From the NCBI GenBank assembly GCA_002296055.1, contig DBHE01000232.1, positions 2,496 to 14,741 on the forward strand: a DNA stretch of 12,246 nt, written 5' to 3'. Of this stretch, positions 8,701-12,246 are shown in pieces; position 1 is the first letter of the stretch; each line of letters opens with the position of its first letter. The translations under genes and the position numbers were made by a program. The notes under the pieces were generated by a model. The model searched no databases. It saw nothing but the letters and a program-made list of their open reading frames with translations, and was not told the origin of the DNA. The stretch comes from Pseudomonadaceae bacterium UBA836 (GTDB taxonomy: Bacteria; Pseudomonadota; Gammaproteobacteria; Pseudomonadales; Pseudomonadaceae).

Positions 8701-9654
8701 CTGCAGCGGTTGAATCTGCCGCGTTCGGAAGCCAGCCGCAATCGGCCACCGCTGGGGCAGGCGGCTGCGAGTACACCAAGCGAGCCGCAAGACCCGCTAG
8801 CGGACTTCCGGCCGTCCTCGCTGCCGGCGCTGGACGTCAGCATTGATCAGCTGTCCTGGGGCGAGCAACCGGTGGGTGCTGTGAGTTTTATGCTGCGCCC
8901 TGACGCCACCGGCGCCCACCTGCCGGAACTGAATGTGGATCTGCGTGGCTTGCGAATGACCGGTAGCATGGACTGGCGCGAGCAGCCGGCCCACACGGTA
9001 TTTGAGGGTAGTCTGGAAGCCGACGATATCGGCCAAGTGCTTACCAATTGGGAATACGCACCGACCATCACCAGTGACAGTTTCGTTACCAATGCCGCCT
9101 TGAACTGGCCGGGCTCACCGGCTGCCTTCTCGCTGCGCACCTCCTCCGGCACTCTGGGGATCGCGGCCCGCGACGGCATGCTGCAAAGCGGTGAGGGCAG
9201 TGCGGAGGCGCTGCGGGTATTTGGTCTGCTCAACTTCAATGCGTTGACCCGGCGCCTGCGGCTGGACTTCTCTGACCTGTTCAGCAAAGGCACGGCGTAC
9301 GACAGCCTTGATGCCGGCCTATATGTCGAGAACGGGGTGTTGCACAGCGAAGAGCCGGTTGTGCTTGATGGCCCCGGGGTGAAGATGCAGATGGAAGGCA
9401 AGCTCAATTTGCGTTCCAATCAGGTCGATATGGGGCTGCTGGTGACGCTGCCGGTGACCAACAATCTGCCGCTGGCTGCGATTATTGCCGGGGCGCCGCA
9501 GATCGGCGGCGTGCTGTTTTTGGCAGACAAGATTCTCGGTGACAAAGTCGCGCGGTTTGCCTCGGTGAAGTACCGTGTCAGCGGCGACTGGCAGAAACCC
9601 GACGTTGATTTTGATCGCGCCTTTGATGACAAGGCGGCGCTCGAGGAGGACTGA
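5764..9654 (+). CDS. yhdP: YhdP, AsmA-like phospholipid transport protein
   Basis: YhdP belongs to the AsmA-like group (with TamB and YdbH) that bridges the periplasm and carries phospholipid from inner to outer membrane; this is established in E. coli. The product is 1296 aa, the usual YhdP size. Basic N-terminal residues and one membrane helix (about 13-31) anchor it, followed by a very long beta-rich periplasmic region with many alternating hydrophobic strands, a proline/serine-rich linker near residues 990-1020, and the conserved AsmA-type C-terminal region (about 1079-1290). That region includes a hydrophobic stretch at 1235-1259 beginning LPLAAIIAGAPQIGG. The start is the GTG at 5764, sixteen bases after the rng stop, with AGG nine bases before it; an ATG is lacking nearby. 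The frame is intact throughout. The stop is one base before the next start. Confidence 0.95.
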   Translation: MLRQRWLLRTLNGVILLLVGWLLAAAAYVSLGRMLVPTVENYQQELVAQVEELTGRHIELRSLQGQMQGAQPVLTLRGLRVHESLQPDSEVLFDLDDVTARLNVWRSLWLRRPVMDALQIRGLALSLSEDEQGQWHLQGVGERTRRLGALEQAVNTLREQRRITLLDTRIEVSPFGEPRWQFEHGDMTLLNGDGWHRLDGHLSLPAGERLRWQVSALMPGDQLSDASLGFFVELPASDWSRWLPHDWLERSHLRELTAGGRFWGSWQDGRLQRLQGTLIAPQIRLHNGEREPVLHDLFSRFEYLDASDGRQLHVQDLSLHMGENVWPTTNVLLRQGEQPGQWSLALDRLRLDRLREWVELLAPDQPVAELLAELAPEGTVRQLQVGGIDTSGQLDGLHLAARLDAVGVAAFRNAPAVSGISGTVHGTPAQGELRIDAGPWSMQLPNLFPERWQYRRAQGLLNWRWSREQGLQLDSPGLSVSGDDGQADASLALHLPPSGQTPTMDLRVALHDSQAPVHRAYLPVRSQGFSPALATWMAASGIQGQVPLAIFEYRGSLLKGASAEERDIGLFARLRQGELVFQSGWPPLTEVDAELLLRGGLLDIRATHARLLDAQADGARVYGQLMNQDGPLQLHVESAFSGSVGDALKLMQDSPLAELTGNPLAGWSGEGQVNGDLALAIPLRRSGESAAQLQADIDFQLDGARVDIPQLQAPLEQLRGRFNFTRGTGLRADDLSARFLGAAVEGSLTPRGERAQRLALSGQHSVEQLAAWPLLKALPAGLASGSLRWQAQVDIAAGQQQLQLRSDLAGLALTLPAPFGKSAQDTRATQLDLQLSGGQQRWHLQADDGLDARLRTGGGELAGDIRYASGAAQTPTQPGLAVQARVPTLDWNTWHSWLDQLSAASQTGAGSVAKPGPADMPLRELEVRAAEFTGFGLSLDDAWARVQQGQQQWLIDIEQAEVAGQVRVPRERGDPLTLDLQRLNLPRSEASRNRPPLGQAAASTPSEPQDPLADFRPSSLPALDVSIDQLSWGEQPVGAVSFMLRPDATGAHLPELNVDLRGLRMTGSMDWREQPAHTVFEGSLEADDIGQVLTNWEYAPTITSDSFVTNAALNWPGSPAAFSLRTSSGTLGIAARDGMLQSGEGSAEALRVFGLLNFNALTRRLRLDFSDLFSKGTAYDSLDAGLYVENGVLHSEEPVVLDGPGVKMQMEGKLNLRSNQVDMGLLVTLPVTNNLPLAAIIAGAPQIGGVLFLADKILGDKVARFASVKYRVSGDWQKPDVDFDRAFDDKAALEED

Positions 9655-9655
9655 G

Positions 9656-10516
9656 ATGGCAACGGTTGCGGCGCTGCAAATGACCAGCGGCCCAGAGGTG
9701 GCTGCCAACCTGCAAACCGCTGCGCGGCTGATCGCCGAAGCAGCCGAACAGGGGGCGGAACTGGTGCTGCTGCCAGAGTGTTTTGCTGCCATGGGTACCT
9801 CGTCGTTGGCTGCCATTGCCGAGGCCGAGTGGGGCGAGGCCCGCCCGATTCGTCGTTTCCTCGCTGCGCAGGCGCGCCAGCACGGCGTTTGGTTGGTCGG
9901 CGGCAGCGTGCCCCTGCCGGCCCACGCCGGCGGCAAGCCGATGGCGTGTCAGCTGGTGGTGGATGAGCACGGTCACGAGGTGGCGCGGTACGACAAGCTG
10001 CACCTGTTTGACGTGGACGTTGCCGATAATCACGGCAGCTATCGTGAGTCGCGGGACTATGACTTTGGCGATCAGGTGGTGTGCATCGACAGCCCGGCCG
10101 GGCGGCTGGGGCTGAGTATCTGTTACGATGTGCGCTTTCCCGAACTGTATCAGGCGCTGCGTGCAGACGGCGCCGAAGTGATTGTGGTGCCGGCGGCCTT
10201 TACCGCGGTTACTGGCGCAGCGCACTGGGAAGTACTGCTGCGGGCGCGAGCCATTGAGACTCAGTGTTGGGTGTTGGCTGCCAACCAGGTGGGTGAACAT
10301 CCGAGCGGGCGTCAGACCTACGGTCATAGCTGCCTGATCGACCCCTGGGGTGCTGTGCAGCAGTGCCTGCCCGCAGGCGAGGGCGTGCTGACCGGCACGC
10401 TGGTGCCAGAGCAGTTGCAGAGCGTGCGTGCGCGCATGCCGATAACCCGACATCGTCGTTTCGCCCTGGCGGCCCAGCCGTTGCCGCCAGGCAAGGAGTC
10501 AACCGAACATGAATGA
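9656..10516 (+). CDS. Carbon-nitrogen hydrolase of the Nit1 type (probable deaminated glutathione amidase)
   Basis: This is a nitrilase-superfamily amidase. The catalytic triad is visible as Glu41 (VLLPECF), Lys114 ([11 protein letters not shown]) and Cys156 ([10 protein letters not shown]). The block [20 protein letters not shown] (189-206 region) followed by [11 protein letters not shown] matches the Nit1/YbeM group. That group hydrolyses deaminated glutathione, a by-product of transaminases acting on glutathione, to alpha-ketoglutarate and Cys-Gly. The substrate here is inferred from subgroup resemblance. The product is 286 aa, normal length. The frame is open upstream into yhdP, but ATG 9656 is chosen because GAGGAGG (9643-9649) lies six bases before it and the protein then starts at the first beta strand ([12 protein letters not shown]). 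One base separates it from the yhdP stop, and it overlaps tldD by 8 bases. This position between yhdP and tldD matches P. aeruginosa as I recall it. Confidence 0.92.
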   Translation: MATVAALQMTSGPEVAANLQTAARLIAEAAEQGAELVLLPECFAAMGTSSLAAIAEAEWGEARPIRRFLAAQARQHGVWLVGGSVPLPAHAGGKPMACQLVVDEHGHEVARYDKLHLFDVDVADNHGSYRESRDYDFGDQVVCIDSPAGRLGLSICYDVRFPELYQALRADGAEVIVVPAAFTAVTGAAHWEVLLRARAIETQCWVLAANQVGEHPSGRQTYGHSCLIDPWGAVQQCLPAGEGVLTGTLVPEQLQSVRARMPITRHRRFALAAQPLPPGKESTEHE

Positions 10517-11951
10517 CATCGTTACCCGCGCCGAGCAGGCGCTGTTGCAGCCCGCCGAGCTGAGCGCTGACGCCGTGGCGGGTGTGCTCGGCACCCTGGT
10601 GCAGGCGCCCGGTGTCGACGCCGCCGATCTGTATTTTCAGCACCAGATCAGCGAGTCCTGGGTGCTGGAAGATGGCATCGTTAAGGATGGCAGCTTTCAC
10701 GTCGACCAGGGGGTCGGTGTGCGTGCGCTGTCCGGTGAGAAAACCGGCTTCGCCTATAGCAACGATATTCGTCTTGCTGCGCTGAGCCAGGCGGCTGGTG
10801 CGGCACGCTCCATTGCCCGCGCTGGGCAGGCGGGCAGCGTGCAGGCCTGGCAACGGCCAACGCCGCCCGCACTGTACGCTGCTGATAACCCGCTGGATGT
10901 CATGCCGCAGGCTGACAAGGTCGCTTTTCTGCAGCGCCTCGATGCCTATACTCGCAGCCTTGATCCGCGCATCAGCCAGGTCACCGTAAGTCTGGCGGGT
11001 GTGCATGATACCGTCATGGTCGCGGCGAGTGACGGCACCTGGGCCGGTGATATTCGTCCGCTGGTACGTATGAACGTTAGCGTCATCATGGAGCAGAACG
11101 GGCGACGCGAGCGCGGCAGCAGTGGTGGTGGCGGCCGGACTGATTACCTGTATTTTGAGGCCGAGGAGCGCGCTTTGGGCTATGCACGCGAAGCGGTGCG
11201 TCAGGCCTCGGTGAATCTGGAGGCGATTGCCGCCCCCGCCGGCAGCATGCCGGTGGTGATGGGGCCGGGCTGGTCCGGCGTGCTGCTGCACGAGGCGGTT
11301 GGTCACGGTCTTGAGGGCGACTTTAACCGCAAGGGCAGCTCGGCCTACAGCGGCCGGGTTGGCGAGAAGGTCGCTTCCAGCCTTTGTACCATCGTTGACG
11401 ACGGTACCCTGCCGGGCCGTCGCGGCTCGCTCAGCGTGGATGACGAGGGTGTGCCCAGCCACTGCACAACGCTGATCGAGAATGGCGTGCTCAAGGGCTA
11501 TATGCAGGACAAGCTGAATGCGCGCCTGATGGGCGTGCCGGCTACCGGCAATGGTCGCCGTGAGTCCTATGCGCACCTGCCGATGCCGCGCATGACCAAC
11601 ACCTACATGCTGGCCGGCGAGAGCGATCCGGACGAGATTATTCGCTCGGTGAAAAAGGGCATCTACTGCGCCAACCTGGGCGGCGGCCAGGTCGATATCA
11701 CCAGCGGCAAGTTCGTCTTCTCTACCAGCGAGGCCTACCTGATCGAAGACGGCCAGATCACCGCCCCGGTCAAGGGCGCCACCCTGATCGGCAACGGCCC
11801 CGAAGTCATGAACCGCGTCTCCATGGTCGGCCACGACCTGAAGCTCGACACCGGTGTCGGCGTGTGCGGCAAGGACGGCCAATCAGTCCCGGTTGGGGTA
11901 GGGCAGCCGACACTGAAGATTGATCAAATTACGGTAGGCGGGACGGGCTGA
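10509..11951 (+). CDS. tldD: TldD, metalloprotease subunit of the TldD/TldE complex
   Basis: TldD pairs with PmbA (TldE) to form a cytoplasmic zinc protease that degrades unfolded or small peptides. It is needed for microcin B17 maturation and CcdA turnover in E. coli. The product is 480 aa, standard. The active-site motif [11 protein letters not shown] starts at residue 261, giving His261, Glu262 and His266. The third metal ligand is expected at Cys453 in [18 protein letters not shown] near the C-terminus. This intact HExxxH motif distinguishes TldD from its inactive partner PmbA. The start ATG lies inside the end of the upstream amidase gene (8-base overlap) and is preceded by AAGGAG (10493-10498), so the two are translationally coupled. 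pmbA is not in the window and must be elsewhere. It is the last gene of the rightward run. Confidence 0.97.
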   Translation: MNDIVTRAEQALLQPAELSADAVAGVLGTLVQAPGVDAADLYFQHQISESWVLEDGIVKDGSFHVDQGVGVRALSGEKTGFAYSNDIRLAALSQAAGAARSIARAGQAGSVQAWQRPTPPALYAADNPLDVMPQADKVAFLQRLDAYTRSLDPRISQVTVSLAGVHDTVMVAASDGTWAGDIRPLVRMNVSVIMEQNGRRERGSSGGGGRTDYLYFEAEERALGYAREAVRQASVNLEAIAAPAGSMPVVMGPGWSGVLLHEAVGHGLEGDFNRKGSSAYSGRVGEKVASSLCTIVDDGTLPGRRGSLSVDDEGVPSHCTTLIENGVLKGYMQDKLNARLMGVPATGNGRRESYAHLPMPRMTNTYMLAGESDPDEIIRSVKKGIYCANLGGGQVDITSGKFVFSTSEAYLIEDGQITAPVKGATLIGNGPEVMNRVSMVGHDLKLDTGVGVCGKDGQSVPVGVGQPTLKIDQITVGGTG

Positions 11952-11957
11952 CGCCCG

Positions 11958-11973
11958 GCGCGGCGAGCCGCGC
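11958..11973. other. Short GC hairpin just after tldD
   Basis: GCGCGGC (11958-11964) and GCCGCGC (11967-11973) are perfect inverted copies only two bases apart, giving about a 6-bp stem with a 4-base loop. It begins 6 bases after the tldD stop and abuts the longer heptad-repeat hairpin, competing with it for two bases. It may stabilise the 3' end of the tldD message; no T-run follows it. Confidence 0.4.
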
Positions 11974-12055
11974 GGCTGGAAGCTTGAAGCTTGAAGCAGT
12001 CCGAGGTGTTGCGGGCGTTGGGTTATTCGGCAGCTTCCAGCTTCCAGCCGCTTTT
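11972..12055 (+). terminator. Heptad-repeat inverted repeat, probable terminator of the mre-tldD operon
   Basis: The left arm (11972-11991) and right arm (12032-12051) pair over 20 positions with one mismatch, around a 40-base loop. The right arm is followed at once by TTTT (12052-12055), so read on the plus strand it resembles an intrinsic terminator, though with a large loop and a short T-run. Each arm is built from 7-base units: CTGGAAG plus two CTTGAAG (11976-11996) on the left and two CTTCCAG (12034-12047) on the right. The TTTT overlaps the stop codon of the convergent asparaginase-like gene. Similar GCTTGAAG/CTTCCAGC repeats occur between genes in pseudomonads as far as I recall, so this may be a dispersed repeat that has taken a terminator role. 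Confidence 0.55.
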
Positions 12056-12246
12056 ACCTCCCCTCAAACCTCCCCGCCAGCCGATTCTTGCGTGCCTGAT
12101 CAACCGGAAACACCTTGCCGCTCATGGCGACGTAGACGCCGTGGGGCAGGCAGTTGAGGGCGCCGATGGCCAGGCCGAGGTTGAAGCTGGCGTCGGTATC
12201 GCGAAAGCGTGCTGGCTGCATCGCGCCGGTGAGTACGATAACCTTG
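12054..12246 (-). CDS. Short asparaginase-domain protein (C-terminal part, cut by the right edge)
   Basis: On the minus strand 63 codons are open from the window edge to a TAA at 12054-12056. The peptide contains VIVLTGAMQPARFRDTDAS, then FNLGLAIGAL, GVYVAMSGKVFP and a terminal ARKNRLAGRFEGR. This matches the end of the short (about 160 aa) asparaginase-domain proteins of proteobacteria, which keep only the N-terminal asparaginase domain and end at a KNRxxGRFE-like tail. The Thr-containing TGGT and HGTDT active-site motifs would lie outside the window and cannot be checked. The activity of the short proteins is not well established, so I do not claim L-asparagine hydrolysis. The gene converges on tldD, and the intergenic gap holds the heptad-repeat hairpin. 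Confidence 0.82.
   Translation of the reverse strand, partial: KVIVLTGAMQPARFRDTDASFNLGLAIGALNCLPHGVYVAMSGKVFPVDQARKNRLAGRFEGR

Noticed and set aside
9575..9655. Upstream start for the Nit1-type amidase inside yhdP
   Set aside because: It would add 27 arginine-rich residues before the conserved first strand; ATG 9656 has a near-perfect Shine-Dalgarno at six bases.
10209..11882. Very long open frame (557 codons) antisense to tldD and the end of the amidase gene
   Set aside because: It is the mirror of strongly coding plus-strand sequence in GC-rich DNA, has low-complexity His/Ala/Gln/Arg content, resembles no family and has no operon context, while TldD on the other strand is unmistakable.

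Overview
The window is chromosomal core DNA from a GC-rich gammaproteobacterium, almost certainly a Pseudomonas or close relative such as Halopseudomonas. Two things point there: the protein sequences (MreB, GatA and GatC look typical of the genus) and the gene order gatC-gatA (leftward) | mreB-mreC-mreD-maf-rng-yhdP-nitrilase-tldD (rightward), which I recall from P. aeruginosa (PA4483 down to PA4474). Genus-level placement is inference; no 16S or other marker is present.

Layout. Positions 1-814 hold, on the minus strand, the 5' part of gatA (cut by the left edge) and complete gatC, encoding subunits of the tRNA-dependent amidotransferase. Positions 815-1117 are a divergent intergenic region with candidate promoters for both directions, a perfect 12-bp palindrome and two small inverted repeats. 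From 1118 to 11951 there are eight plus-strand genes with little or no space between most of them: the cell-shape genes mreB, mreC and mreD, the nucleotide pyrophosphatase maf, RNase G (rng), the giant AsmA-like lipid-transport protein YhdP, a Nit1-type amidase and the metalloprotease subunit TldD. After tldD come about 100 bases holding an inverted pair of 7-base tandem repeats that form a long hairpin. A convergent minus-strand gene, a short asparaginase-domain protein, is then cut by the right edge.

How the genes work together. MreB, MreC and MreD form the lateral-wall elongation machinery. Maf and RNase G are housekeeping enzymes commonly linked to mre genes. YhdP moves phospholipid to the outer membrane, so the operon joins wall elongation with envelope growth. 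The nitrilase and tldD overlap and are probably translationally coupled. The TldD partner PmbA/TldE is not in the window, and the gene after tldD is not the yjgA/pmbA pair I recall from P. aeruginosa, so synteny appears to break there.

I found no new defence, mobile or biosynthetic system. The most interesting local points are that mreC appears to start at a non-canonical AUC codon behind a strong Shine-Dalgarno sequence, and the heptad-repeat hairpin at the tldD/asparaginase junction.
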